64,000 bases of DNA from Candidatus Omnitrophota bacterium (GTDB taxonomy: Bacteria > Hinthialibacterota > Hinthialibacteria > OLB16). The position numbers and the translations under genes were made by a program. The stretch covers positions 186,001 to 250,000 of the forward strand of contig JACKFH010000001.1 of assembly GCA_020632575.1 (NCBI GenBank), read 5' to 3'. Each line of letters starts with the position of its first letter. Positions within the stretch are counted from its first letter, which is position 1. Of this stretch, positions 7,685-15,149 are shown piece after piece. The notes under the pieces were generated by a model. That model had not been told where the DNA came from and did no database searches. It saw nothing but the letters and a program-made list of their open reading frames with translations.

Positions 7685-8293
7685 TCACAGTAGTGAATAG
7701 ATCGCAACTTGTCCTCCAGTAGCCTCCAACCTCAATGGAATGTTGAATTTGTCAGGATGGTCAATCTCAAACTCAAGTTTGTAAGTGTGTCCCCGAACTG
7801 GAGTCAGATCGAACAATAGGAATCGGACGTTCTCCACTTTACCGTCGTTGGTGTAGGAATAACTCCAGGCAAGGTCTGCAAGCGATTCATTCTCTTCTGC
7901 GACGACTTCGCCCGTTTCTTCATCAACTATGCGAATACGAACGTGGGCCATTTGTTGAATTTCTTGGGAAATGTATCGTTCTGGAAGCAGATCATCGGAA
8001 TCTCTCGAGAAGAAGTAATCATCTAAATCGACATTGGTGCTTAATCCAAAATGGAACCGCTTTTCGGCAACGAATTTCGCCGGTAGGGGTCCAATCCGAT
8101 AGGTCGCCTTCTCCGGGCGCGAAGTATTGAATTCTCCCAGACTCAACTTGTATCGTTCGAACGCACTGACCCCAAAGCGGTTGTCAAAATTCCCATCGCC
8201 TCGGTAGTAGTACGGAACCAAGTTTGGGCTGCACCCTTGGAAGAAGACTGGAGCGGTCAACGCTAAAATGAGAGTTGTGATTATTAGTCTCAT
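7685..8293 (-). CDS. Putative lipoprotein of unknown function
   Basis: A 202-residue protein starting with a lipoprotein signal peptide (MRLIITTLILALTAPVFFQGC; the lipobox cysteine is residue 21). The mature part has no domain I recognise. It is mostly beta-strand-like, with VRIRIVDEETGEVVAEE and YKLEFEIDHPDKFNIPLRLEA, reminiscent of a beta-sandwich. It should be anchored to a membrane by lipid. It stands alone between tRNA-Lys and the parDE locus, on the same strand as the latter. Confidence 0.65.
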   Translation of the reverse strand: MRLIITTLILALTAPVFFQGCSPNLVPYYYRGDGNFDNRFGVSAFERYKLSLGEFNTSRPEKATYRIGPLPAKFVAEKRFHFGLSTNVDLDDYFFSRDSDDLLPERYISQEIQQMAHVRIRIVDEETGEVVAEENESLADLAWSYSYTNDGKVENVRFLLFDLTPVRGHTYKLEFEIDHPDKFNIPLRLEATGGQVAIYSLL

Positions 8294-8376
8294 GGCTCTC
8301 GAAATTTAAGGGGGATTGTAGAAAATGAACCTGGGGCGGTCAAGCGAAATTTCCATCGAATGGGTTGAACCTAGCC

Positions 8377-8696
8377 TCAAAAACCACGTTCCATAAGGCG
8401 CTTCAAGTCCCGTTTGCCATCTACAATTCGAACGATTGCGATTGCATCGGGTTTAGGCGTTCATAAATAATCACTAATCTCCCAAGGACAACCCATATCC
8501 GATATTTGCGATTCTTGGGGGACAGATCCTCGCGGAGCCTCCCAATCCTTGGATTCTCGCAGAGAAGGTCAAACGCTTTCTCGATCTCCTCCGTGGTTCT
8601 TTCCGCTTGGAGGAGACCGAATAACTCAATTGTCTGTGCGTCGATATCCACCAGATCCTCTTCGCGGATTCCTGTAAGAACCAGGCGAAGATTCAC
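8377..8696 (-). pseudogene. parE: ParE/RelE-family toxin, frameshifted near the C-terminus
   Basis: Starts with GTG at 8696, overlapping the antitoxin stop (GTGA arrangement). The frame reads a ParE/RelE plasmid-stabilisation toxin: DIDAQTIELFGLL, a helix, NPRIGRLREDL and RIWVVLGRLVIIYERLNP. It then continues as MQSQSFEL and stops at 8421. One base out of frame the expected family C-terminus is intact: DAIAIVRIVDGKRDLKRLM, stopping at 8377. A single missing base near 8448-8452 (CCCGAT where CCCGGAT would keep frame) explains both. The product is therefore a truncated and probably inactive toxin of 91 residues instead of about 106, unless the base is a sequencing error. ParE toxins poison gyrase; RelE relatives cleave mRNA. 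Confidence 0.75.
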
Positions 8697-8989
8697 GACT
8701 CAACAGTCTTCCGCTCTAATTCTTGATGCCCCTCTTTTATCCGTGCGATAACCTCTCTTCCATCGACCACTCTGCCCGCCTCCAAATCCTCGGTTCCCTC
8801 CTGGATGAGGCGGCTGCGAACTTTTTCCAACTCCGATTGGTACACCAATCCCTCGGCTTCGAGTAAGCGAAGCCCCTCTTTGAACACCTCATCCGCCGAT
8901 TTAAATCGACCGGACGCGATGCACTCATCCACGAACTTGGATTGCTCGGGCGTGAGGTTTATCGATTGGGTGGATTGACGAGAAGTCAC
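8693..8989 (-). CDS. parD: ParD/CopG-type antitoxin
   Basis: An antitoxin partner upstream of the toxin and overlapping it by 4 bases. The N-terminus INLTPEQSKFVDECIASGRF followed by KSADEVFKEGLRLLEAE is the ParD ribbon-helix-helix pattern (DNA binding and dimerisation); the charged C-terminal tail would bind the toxin. I chose GTG 8989 because AGGAGG lies 12 bases upstream (9002-9007); an in-frame ATG at 9031 would place that Shine-Dalgarno inside the gene. ParD proteins usually repress their own operon. Since the toxin is frameshifted, this gene may survive only as a remnant or as an anti-addiction factor. Confidence 0.8.
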   Translation of the reverse strand: MTSRQSTQSINLTPEQSKFVDECIASGRFKSADEVFKEGLRLLEAEGLVYQSELEKVRSRLIQEGTEDLEAGRVVDGREVIARIKEGHQELERKTVES

Positions 8990-9085
8990 TGAAATGGTTT
9001 TTCCTCCTGAAAGATGGCGGCTTTCAATCATTGTGAACCAATCATCTCATGCGTGCAATAACGAGATTGCTCTGTCTATCCCTCT

Positions 9086-10387
9086 CTACTCCTCCCCCAA
9101 CCTCAGCGAAATCGCTTTCCTGTGTCCGGTCAGCCCCTCGGCTTCGGCGAGTTTCATGGCGGGTGGGCCGATCGCGTGGATGCCGGCTTCTTTCACATGG
9201 ACGATGCTGATCTTTTTCATGTAGTCATCGACCGAGAGGGCGGAGCTGTAGCGGGCGTTACCGCCGGTGGGAAGGACATGGTTGGTGCCGGCGGTGTAAT
9301 CGCCGATCGGCTCGGTCGACCAGGGGCCGACAAAGATGGCGCCGGCGTGTTCGATCTTGTCGATGAGCGCCTCGGAGTTCTCGGTCTGGATCTCAAGGTG
9401 CTCGGCTGCGACGATGTTGGCGACCTCGCAGGCTTGGTCGAGGTTATTTACTAGGGCCAGCACTCCCCCTGTCTTGAGGGAACTCGCGGCGATCTCCTTC
9501 CTCTCCATTCCACTGAGTAGGTCTTTGACTTGCTCATCGACTTCCTTGAGCAGTTTTTCGGAAGGGGTCACCAGGATCGACATCTCACCGCCCGCGTGTT
9601 CGGCTTGGGAGAGGAGGTCGGCGGCGACATGGCGAGGGTTCGCATAATCATCGGCGATCACCAGGATTTCGCTGTTGCCAGGGAGGCTCTCGATCTTGAC
9701 CTCGCCTTGAATTTGCTTCTTGGCCTCCATCACATACTGGTTGCCGGGACCGAAGATGCCATTCGTGCGCTCGAATCCGGGGAGGCCATAGGCCATCGCG
9801 AAGACCGCCCAGGCGCCGCCGATCGCAAAAATCTGACCCGGCTCAAGACCGAGGAGACCGCTGGTCCCGAGGATGAGCGGGTGCACGGTCCCAGAACTCT
9901 TCTGAGGGGGAGAACAGATGACCATCGAGGGACATCCCGCCACCTGTGCGGGAACCGTATCCATCACGAGGGTCGAAAAGAGCGGTGCGGTCCCGGCGGG
10001 CGCGTAGACTCCGACCCGTGAGAGCGGGCGAAAGAGTTGCCCGGTCCGGATCCCCTCCTCATCGAGGAACCAGTCCTGCCGTTTCTGACGGCTATGGAAA
10101 TTTCGGACACGGTCGATGGAGACCTGGATGGCCTCGGCGAGCGAGGAGTCGAGGTCCTCACAGGCCTTGTCGAAATCCGACTGGGAAACCTGAAAGGCTT
10201 CCGCCTTCGGCTCCTTCTTCACCCCATCGAATTTCTCGGTGTATTCGGCGATCGCTTCCCAACCGCGGGAACACACCTGTTCGCGAATGGCCTCCACCTG
10301 CTCGGCGACATCGGAACTGTCTGCCTTGCGCTGAGCGAGGAAATCCTCGATGGGTTTTAGAGATTGGGTAAGGTCGAGTCTTTTCAT
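9086..10387 (-). CDS. hisD: Histidinol dehydrogenase
   Basis: Catalyses the last two steps of histidine biosynthesis (L-histidinol to L-histidine, NAD-dependent, zinc enzyme). It has 433 residues, normal for the family. Recognisable parts are GVYAPAGTAPLFSTLVMDTVP, HPLILGTSGLLGLEPGQIFA, IGGAWAVFAMAYG, IFGPGNQYVMEAKKQIQG, the catalytic Glu-His in VAAEHLEIQTEN, and GTNHVLPTGGNARYSSALSV. Other his genes are not adjacent; instead the gene is flanked by two toxin-antitoxin modules (parDE downstream, vapBC upstream), all on the same strand. Confidence 0.96.
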   Translation of the reverse strand: MKRLDLTQSLKPIEDFLAQRKADSSDVAEQVEAIREQVCSRGWEAIAEYTEKFDGVKKEPKAEAFQVSQSDFDKACEDLDSSLAEAIQVSIDRVRNFHSRQKRQDWFLDEEGIRTGQLFRPLSRVGVYAPAGTAPLFSTLVMDTVPAQVAGCPSMVICSPPQKSSGTVHPLILGTSGLLGLEPGQIFAIGGAWAVFAMAYGLPGFERTNGIFGPGNQYVMEAKKQIQGEVKIESLPGNSEILVIADDYANPRHVAADLLSQAEHAGGEMSILVTPSEKLLKEVDEQVKDLLSGMERKEIAASSLKTGGVLALVNNLDQACEVANIVAAEHLEIQTENSEALIDKIEHAGAIFVGPWSTEPIGDYTAGTNHVLPTGGNARYSSALSVDDYMKKISIVHVKEAGIHAIGPPAMKLAEAEGLTGHRKAISLRLGEE

Positions 10388-10457
10388 TAATTCTTCTCGT
10401 TTCGGATTGGGCGAACTAGAATTTTACCTGAAGGGGGGCGGGTTGCAATGATGGGGC

Positions 10458-10853
10458 CTACCGCGAAGCCAAGACCAAACCGCAATGTTTCTCGAAAGCT
10501 CGGAATTCCCGGTCCGAAGTGAGAAGCGGGACGCCATTGTCGAGGCAAAACACCGCGATAAAAGTGTCGACCGTCTTTCGGATGGTGATCCCCTTCTTTC
10601 TGAGAGTCCGAAAGAGATCCGCGCTTCGGAGGGCGGACTCCGTATTGACCAACGGATGGATGGGGAAACTCATCAGGAGCCTCTTCGCGGTTCGGAAATC
10701 GAGATCGTTACGGAACCCTTGGAGGACCTCGGCGAGAATCAGGTCCCCGATGACAATGGGTTCTCGTCCCAGTATCGAGTCGAGGGTGTCCGACTCCCGG
10801 TTGACCGTCCCATTGAAGTAGTCGATCCAGACGCTGGAATCGACCAGGATCAT
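10458..10853 (-). CDS. vapC: VapC-type PIN-domain ribonuclease toxin
   Basis: A 131-residue PIN-domain protein starting MILVDSSVWIDYFNG, with the first catalytic aspartate in VDSSVW, the acidic residue in ILAEVLQGF, and a C-terminal VDTFIAVFCLDNGVPLLTSDREF bearing the remaining acidic residues. VapC toxins cleave tRNA or rRNA when not neutralised by VapB. The ATG at 10853 overlaps the antitoxin stop codon by 4 bases, typical translational coupling; a longer upstream in-frame start exists but would lie inside vapB. All active-site positions appear present, so this looks like the one intact VapBC pair in the window. Confidence 0.9.
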   Translation of the reverse strand: MILVDSSVWIDYFNGTVNRESDTLDSILGREPIVIGDLILAEVLQGFRNDLDFRTAKRLLMSFPIHPLVNTESALRSADLFRTLRKKGITIRKTVDTFIAVFCLDNGVPLLTSDREFRAFEKHCGLVLASR

Positions 10854-11044
10854 CGGGACCTCCTCATCTCCTCGAGGCTCCCTTCCCACTTCAACTTCCC
10901 GCGATACTTCCTCACCCCCTCCTGCTTCTTGAGGTCAATGAAAGTCCGCATCCCGAGTTCGACCGCCTCCTTCTTGGTCCTGGCCCCGCTCCTCTTCAGC
11001 ATCTCGGCCATCAAATCGTCATCGATCACAATGTTGGTTCGCAT
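10850..11044 (-). CDS. vapB: VapB-type antitoxin
   Basis: A 64-residue protein, MRTNIVIDDDLMAEMLKRSG and then ARTKKEAVELGMRTFIDL, the ribbon-helix-helix VapB family that begins with M-R-T-N-I-V-I-D. The C-terminal GVRKYRGKLKWEGSLEEMR is the toxin-binding tail. GGAGGA sits just upstream of the ATG. It lies 5' of vapC and overlaps it by 4 bases. An inverted repeat at 11061-11092 in the promoter region is a likely operator. Confidence 0.88.
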   Translation of the reverse strand: MRTNIVIDDDLMAEMLKRSGARTKKEAVELGMRTFIDLKKQEGVRKYRGKLKWEGSLEEMRRSR

Positions 11045-11060
11045 GGACTCCTCCGTGTGT

Positions 11061-11092
11061 ATGAGATGCTCTTAGTGTACATATCATCTCAT
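11061..11092. promoter_or_regulatory. Inverted repeat upstream of vapB, candidate operator
   Basis: Perfect 8-bp arms ATGAGATG (11061-11068) and CATCTCAT (11085-11092) with a 16-base spacer, starting 17 bases upstream of the vapB start. VapBC complexes commonly bind such paired half sites to autoregulate. Confidence 0.5.
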
Positions 11093-11184
11093 AGTTTGAG
11101 TAGGCAAAATTCCCCACCCCCCTCCACAGTGAAGAACACGAGCCTTTTCGGTCTCAATCAAACCTCGTTCATGGATCTTTTTGT

Positions 11185-11237
11185 CGATGGTCAATGCCAT
11201 CGTGGTCTTCACCCGACGACCCCATGGGCGTCGGGTG
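11185..11237. repeat. Two small hairpins between vapB and the tautomerase gene
   Basis: CGATGG/CCATCG (11185-11190, 11197-11202) and CACCCGACG/CGTCGGGTG (11210-11218, 11229-11237). No T-run follows on either strand. They lie downstream of the tautomerase operon stop and may end its transcript. The rest of 11093-11275 shows nothing recognisable. Confidence 0.4.
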
Positions 11238-11275
11238 TCGTGTGAAAGACACTTCGGGGCGGTTGAATCCGTGAA

Positions 11276-11503
11276 TCACATTTTGTACCCCGGCTTCTTG
11301 TAAAGATTTTCCGAGTTGCTGACAATATCGGGTTGATAGACTTTCTCAGCCCAATCCTGTGAGTCCACTTCTTCGATGGCTACGGAGACGGACTCCTCGC
11401 CGTAGTTCAGAACGTCCATCACATCTCTGACGATCTCATCGGCGAGTCGCGCCTTTTGCTGTTCTGATTTTCCGGGCCAGAGTTTGACGATGACGTGGGG
11501 CAT
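11276..11503 (-). CDS. 4-oxalocrotonate tautomerase-like protein
   Basis: A 75-residue protein beginning MPHVIVKLWPGKSEQQK, so removal of the initiator methionine exposes the catalytic N-terminal proline of the tautomerase superfamily. It continues KARLADEIVRDVMDVL and ESVSVAIEEVDSQDWAEKVY, resembling the PptA/YdcE branch (EVDSQDWAEKVY) more than classic 4-oxalocrotonate tautomerase. Such enzymes isomerise enols or dehalogenate small acids as oligomers. It is the last gene of an araC-cupin-SDR-tautomerase run on the minus strand, 45 bases after the SDR gene. The physiological substrate is unknown. Confidence 0.85.
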   Translation of the reverse strand: MPHVIVKLWPGKSEQQKARLADEIVRDVMDVLNYGEESVSVAIEEVDSQDWAEKVYQPDIVSNSENLYKKPGYKM

Positions 11504-11548
11504 ATTTGGCTCCTTGAGATTTATTTGGATACGTTGGGCTCTCGCACC

Positions 11549-12298
11549 TCAAATCGGCTGCGCGGTGGGTCGGAACAGGATTTCGTTCACGTCGACATCC
11601 GCCGGTTCGTTGATTGCGAAGGCGACCATGCGAGCGAAGGTTTCGGCGGGAACCGCGATCTGGCTCACAAAATCTTTAGTCTGCGCTTGAATCTTCTCGT
11701 CGCTGATGTGCTCCAGCAGTTCGGTCGCCACAGCGCCCGGGGAGATGACGGTGGTCCGGATGTTGTAAGGCTTCACTTCCTGGCGGAGCCCCTCCGACAG
11801 AGCCCGAACAGCAAATTTTGTCGCGCAATAGACCGTGGCATCCGGGCCGAGTTTGTGACCGTAGACCGAGGAGACATTGATGATGTGCCCGCTCTTCTGT
11901 GCCTTCATGTGAGGGAGCGCCGCGGCAATGCCGTAGAGCACTCCCTTGAGGTTCACATCGATCATCTGATCCCACTCGTCGACTTTGAGTTGTTCGAGCG
12001 GCGCGAGCGGCATGAGACCAGCGTTGTTGAGCATGACATCGATTCGACCATAGGTTTCCACCGCCTTGCCGACGAGCGCCTTGACTTGCTGCTGGTCGGC
12101 GACATCCGTCGCCACGGCCATCGCCTTCCCGCCCTGATCGTTGAGCTCCTTCGCCAAGGCTTCGATGCGATCCGCTCTGCGAGCCGCCAATACGACGGTC
12201 GCTCCTTCCGAAGAGAGCAGCCTTGCGGTGGCCTCGCCGAGACCACTACTCGCGCCTGTGATGATAACGACTTTTCCTTTGATATTTTGACTGATCAT
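11549..12298 (-). CDS. Short-chain dehydrogenase/reductase
   Basis: A 249-residue classical SDR. The NAD(P)-binding motif TGASSGLGEATARLL, the NNAG motif (LNNAGLMPL), the catalytic serine in INVSSVYGHKLG and the YxxxK pair in VYCATKF are all present, followed by the substrate-side PYNIRTTVISPGAVATEL. AARRADRIE after the second strand hints at NADPH preference. The C-terminal DVDVNEILFRPTAQPI is typical of the YdfG-like SDR group. It lies between the cupin and tautomerase genes in the same orientation, so it probably acts on a small carbonyl compound handled by that operon. Confidence 0.92.
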   Translation of the reverse strand: MISQNIKGKVVIITGASSGLGEATARLLSSEGATVVLAARRADRIEALAKELNDQGGKAMAVATDVADQQQVKALVGKAVETYGRIDVMLNNAGLMPLAPLEQLKVDEWDQMIDVNLKGVLYGIAAALPHMKAQKSGHIINVSSVYGHKLGPDATVYCATKFAVRALSEGLRQEVKPYNIRTTVISPGAVATELLEHISDEKIQAQTKDFVSQIAVPAETFARMVAFAINEPADVDVNEILFRPTAQPI

Positions 12299-12355
12299 GA
12301 TTGGTTTCCTTTCGTTGATATGCGGAGTTGATTGATTATTTTTTTCTCGTCTTCG

Positions 12356-12865
12356 TTACTTTCTGTATTGCTCGTCGGTGACATGTTCGAGCCAAGTTAC
12401 GGGGCTTCCGTCTTGGGCTTCCTGAATGGCGATGTGCGTCATCGCGTTCTTCGGCGAGGCGCCGTGCCAGTGCTTCTCCTCTGGTGGGAACCAAACAATG
12501 TCACCCGGTCGAACCTCCTGAATCGGTCCGTCTTCCTGCTGCACCCAGCCGAGGCCGGAGGTGATGATGAGGTGCTGGCCAACCGGGTGCGTGTGCCAGG
12601 CGGTCCGGGCGCCGGGCTCGAACGTGACCGTGGCGCCGGAGACCCTCGATGGCTCCTTGGCTTGGAACAGCGAGTCGACGCGAACCGCGCCGGTAAACCA
12701 ATCGGCCGGACCTTCCATTGAGGGTGTTGAACCTACTCTTGTGATTTCCATTTGAATCTCCTTTCTATTACTGAGACCCGCGGCCGACTGAGCGCTGGGA
12801 ACACCCGAGATGGGTAGGGCAGCGACCGCGAATAAGTTTTTTAAGAATTCACGACGGATAATCAT
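12356..12865 (-). CDS. Cupin-domain protein with export signal and alternative internal start
   Basis: A 169-residue protein: an N-terminal leader with RREFLKNLFAVAALPISGVP (Tat-like or Sec-like) and a single cupin domain with FEPGARTAWHTHPVGQHLII and PGDIVWFPPEEKHWHGASP, giving the His/Glu metal-binding set. The family (carboxymuconolactone-decarboxylase-associated cupins) is often found with SDR and tautomerase genes, as here. Two starts look usable. ATG 12865 and ATG 12751 (MEITRVG) are in frame, and each is preceded by AAAGGAGAT at proper spacing. The first would give an exported form, the second a cytosolic cupin of about 131 residues. Confidence 0.85.
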   Translation of the reverse strand: MIIRREFLKNLFAVAALPISGVPSAQSAAGLSNRKEIQMEITRVGSTPSMEGPADWFTGAVRVDSLFQAKEPSRVSGATVTFEPGARTAWHTHPVGQHLIITSGLGWVQQEDGPIQEVRPGDIVWFPPEEKHWHGASPKNAMTHIAIQEAQDGSPVTWLEHVTDEQYRK

Positions 12866-12902
12866 GCGATCTCCTTTCGTCATCGACGGATCGTATACTG
12901 GG

Positions 12903-13922
12903 TCAGGCTTTGGCGACTTGGGCTCGCCCACCATGCCGCATCCGCCATTCGCCGGGCGGACTCCCCTCCCAGTCGTGGAACGCGCGGAAGAAGGAATGGG
13001 CGTCCTCGTACCCCAGCAAGTACGCGGTTTCGTTGAGTTCCAGCGAGGAATGCAAGAGGTAGTGGCGCGCGAGTTCTCGTCGCGACTCTTGAATCAGTTG
13101 TTGGAAAGTCGTTCCGAGTTCCGTCAGTCTGCGTTGAAGTGTGCGTGAACTGAGGTTCAGTTCTCTTGCAACGTCTTTGATTCCCGGCCTTCTTCCGGCC
13201 AGTTGTTGTTTCACGACACCTTTCACCTGTTCGCCGATTTCCCTGGACGCAAGCGCCTGTGAGAGTTCGGCCTCGAGCTGCGGCGCCACCATCGCGTAGA
13301 GATCCGCGTTGTGCGTGAGAAAAGGTCGATCGAGGTCCGTTTTGCTGAAAACCATCGTGTTCTGGCGCGCTCCAAAAGAGGTCGGGCAACCGAAGTGGGC
13401 CTCATACATCTTTCGATCGCCTTTGGCCGCGCGGAGTTCAATCCGCTTGGGATTGATCAGACCGCCGGTCCCTCGGCGGGCGATGCTCACCACCCAGGCG
13501 AAACAGACATCGGTGAGCAGCGGCGGTTCCGTCTCCTTCGCGAGCAGCCATTTGAACTGCACCCGGGATTCCTGCCCACGGTCGCTGACACGGATTTCCT
13601 CGGGGCAGGTGAGTTGTTTGTATCGCCCCAGCCGCTCCAACGCATCCCGGAAAGTCCGCGCCGAAATAGCGGCCATGGCGGTCGGGTTGTACCGCTCGAT
13701 GCGGTCCTCCGACCCAATCTTGAGGCCGATTCCCGGATCGTGGCTGGCTTCCGAAATTCCTCGATACAAGACGAACAACTCTTCGGTGGTCACCACGATC
13801 TTCTCCTGATCGAATAACCCCGAGGGGAGTCCCGCGTGTCGCAACACATCGGCTGGAGGCAGGCCCAGTTCCTCAATCTTGAGCGCAAGCCCTTTGGCGA
13901 CTCGAAACCGGTCTGTCATCAC
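12903..13922 (-). CDS. AraC-family transcriptional regulator
   Basis: A 339-residue regulator with the arabinose-binding-like N-terminal domain (KIEELGLPPADVLRHAGLPS ... TTEELFVLYRGISEAS) and a C-terminal AraC helix-turn-helix pair: PGIKDVARELNLSSRTLQRR and LNETAYLLGYEDAHSFFRAF. This is the OruR/ArgR-like layout of AraC proteins. It is the first gene of the minus-strand run araC-cupin-SDR-tautomerase, 37 bases upstream of the cupin start, so it probably controls that operon including itself. Two pairs of direct repeats upstream (13969-14009, 14120-14160) are the likely binding sites. The effector is unknown. Confidence 0.92.
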   Translation of the reverse strand: MMTDRFRVAKGLALKIEELGLPPADVLRHAGLPSGLFDQEKIVVTTEELFVLYRGISEASHDPGIGLKIGSEDRIERYNPTAMAAISARTFRDALERLGRYKQLTCPEEIRVSDRGQESRVQFKWLLAKETEPPLLTDVCFAWVVSIARRGTGGLINPKRIELRAAKGDRKMYEAHFGCPTSFGARQNTMVFSKTDLDRPFLTHNADLYAMVAPQLEAELSQALASREIGEQVKGVVKQQLAGRRPGIKDVARELNLSSRTLQRRLTELGTTFQQLIQESRRELARHYLLHSSLELNETAYLLGYEDAHSFFRAFHDWEGSPPGEWRMRHGGRAQVAKA

Positions 13923-13968
13923 TCATCTCCCTTCAACTCTCTTCAATCTAGACCTTCGGCTGGATTCC

Positions 13969-14009
13969 GTCATTAGCAAAACGCGCCATTGTGTTTGCAA
14001 GACGCGCCA
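13969..14009. promoter_or_regulatory. Direct-repeat pair, candidate AraC-type binding site (proximal)
   Basis: Two ACGCGCCA cores at 13981-13988 and 14002-14009, exactly 21 bp apart (two helical turns), 47-87 bp upstream of the araC start. On the transcribed strand each reads TGGCGCGT. Same-face direct repeats are the usual architecture of AraC-family operators. Confidence 0.6.
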
Positions 14010-14119
14010 CGATGCGGGTTGAGGACAATCCCTCTTCTTTACAAAACGTGGCGTGGGTCCTCTCAGTCATTTCCAATGTCCTTTCGATGATGTTCAGATA
14101 TTGGGGGGGATGGCCCCAT

Positions 14120-14160
14120 GTCATTAGCAGAACGCGCCATTGTATTAACGGAACGCGCCA
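14120..14160. promoter_or_regulatory. Direct-repeat pair, candidate AraC-type binding site (distal)
   Basis: A second copy of the same element, with ACGCGCCA cores at 14132-14139 and 14153-14160, again 21 bp apart. The two elements lie 151 bp apart, a distance that could allow DNA looping. Confidence 0.55.
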
Positions 14161-14229
14161 AGGGATTTAGTGAGTCGAAGGGGGAGAAATGTCGGCGGTG
14201 ATGGGGTATGGGGTGAGGGTTTGCCGGTG

Positions 14230-14343
14230 TCAGGGTTCGTCGATGGCGAGGGGAACGCCGGTCAACCGAAGGTGAAAGTCGGGTCGGTTGACGGGAGAAA
14301 TGAGCCCCCAAATGTCGACGTACGTTTCAGTCTTTTTGGCCAT
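14230..14343 (-). pseudogene. Remnant of a VapC-type PIN toxin gene
   Basis: An ATG at 14343 overlaps the end of the antitoxin gene by 17 bases, as toxin starts commonly do. The frame reads MAKKTETYVDIWGLIS, which resembles the opening of PIN toxins (M-A-K ... V-D-T-W-G-W-L-A), including the first catalytic aspartate. After about 16 residues the similarity is lost and the frame stops at 37 residues. I find no later PIN motifs in the other frames before the araC control region. The toxin is therefore almost entirely deleted. Confidence 0.6.
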
Positions 14344-14590
14344 AGACCACGTCGTCGACCTTCTGAGACGCCTCTGGATCGCCTGTCTCAATCATCCCCG
14401 CGTATTTCATCCAAGGTTTGGACACGTCGTCGGGAAGCATTGTCAGTGAGTCGAGTTTGCCTGCCTGGACATCGGCCTCCATTTGACGATCCCATTCATC
14501 CGGAGTCCAATTCTGCAGCCAGGCGTTGAGCTCGCAACGCTCCTTTTCGGACAGACATTCGATCGCGTTCTTGATTTCCTCGATGGTCAT
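14327..14590 (-). CDS. Orphan VapB-like antitoxin
   Basis: An 87-residue acidic protein starting MTIEEIKNAIECLSEKERC. The middle has DEWDRQMEADVQAGKLDSL, a pattern common in antitoxins that accompany PIN or RelE toxins. The C-terminus PWMKYAGMIETGDPEASQKV, ending in DDVVYG, is the VapB tail type (W-x-K-x-A-G ... G-D-P-x-A-S). It looks like a joining of two antitoxin motifs in one chain. I chose ATG 14590; a longer frame begins at 14650. Its toxin partner survives only as a fragment (14230-14343). Confidence 0.7.
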   Translation of the reverse strand: MTIEEIKNAIECLSEKERCELNAWLQNWTPDEWDRQMEADVQAGKLDSLTMLPDDVSKPWMKYAGMIETGDPEASQKVDDVVYGQKD

Positions 14591-14646
14591 ACGATCAGAA
14601 TACTGGATCTCTCTATCCCCCACAACCGATTTTTCACATTTGGAGA

Positions 14647-15090
14647 TCACGGTTGTGGAGTTCCAAGTTCTTCGTTCCCAGCGTCGAAGTTGGCGCGCTC
14701 ATGCCAACGGATGTTGCAGATCTCGGGGGCCTCGAGGGCCTCATGAACGGCGCGCACGGCGGAGGGGGCGATTCCCTTTCTCCGACCGCCCAGGATGGAC
14801 CGGAAGAAGCCGACATCGCGCTCGACCTCGGCAACCCAGTGGCCTGGGGTGTCGTCGTCTCCGGGTCGGAAACCCAGAACAACGCAGTGCTCACCCTCCG
14901 GCATGTCGAAGTTGAGATACCACCCAAAATCCTCCTGCCCGATGTCGTCATCGGCCTCGACGCCCGCCTCCCGGAGTCGCCTCACCAACCAACGGGCAAC
15001 ATCATCGCCAAAGCAACACGGATTGATGAAGTAGTCCTTCACCTCAGTGGTGTTGAACGCCTCGCTTTGAAAAGTGACTAAGGTTCGCAT
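14647..15090 (-). CDS. Uncharacterised protein, intact copy of the family truncated at 4908
   Basis: A 147-residue protein that I do not recognise. It begins MRTLVTFQSEAFNTTEVKD and has CFGDDVARWLVRRLREAG, DIGQEDFGWYLNFDM, HCVVLGFRPGDDDTPGHWVA, and a basic GGRRKGIAPSAVRAVHEAL near the end. No signal peptide or membrane segment is visible, so it is cytosolic. A truncated duplicate lies 9.7 kb away in the opposite orientation. Neighbours are an orphan antitoxin and an Imm7-like protein, so a role in conflict or immunity is possible but not shown. Confidence 0.65.
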   Translation of the reverse strand: MRTLVTFQSEAFNTTEVKDYFINPCCFGDDVARWLVRRLREAGVEADDDIGQEDFGWYLNFDMPEGEHCVVLGFRPGDDDTPGHWVAEVERDVGFFRSILGGRRKGIAPSAVRAVHEALEAPEICNIRWHERANFDAGNEELGTPQP

Positions 15091-15149
15091 GGGTCTGCTT
15101 GCGATCGTTTTACTTGCATATAGACGGTAACCAGGTCAACAAAATGCCT

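Larger units (their letters stand above)
13923..14229. other. Control region upstream of the araC operon
   Basis: No gene is visible here. The stretch contains two 41-base elements related to each other at 34 of 41 positions by my count, each carrying two copies of ACGCGCCA. Beyond 14161 I see only degraded sequence adjoining the vapC remnant. Confidence 0.6.
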
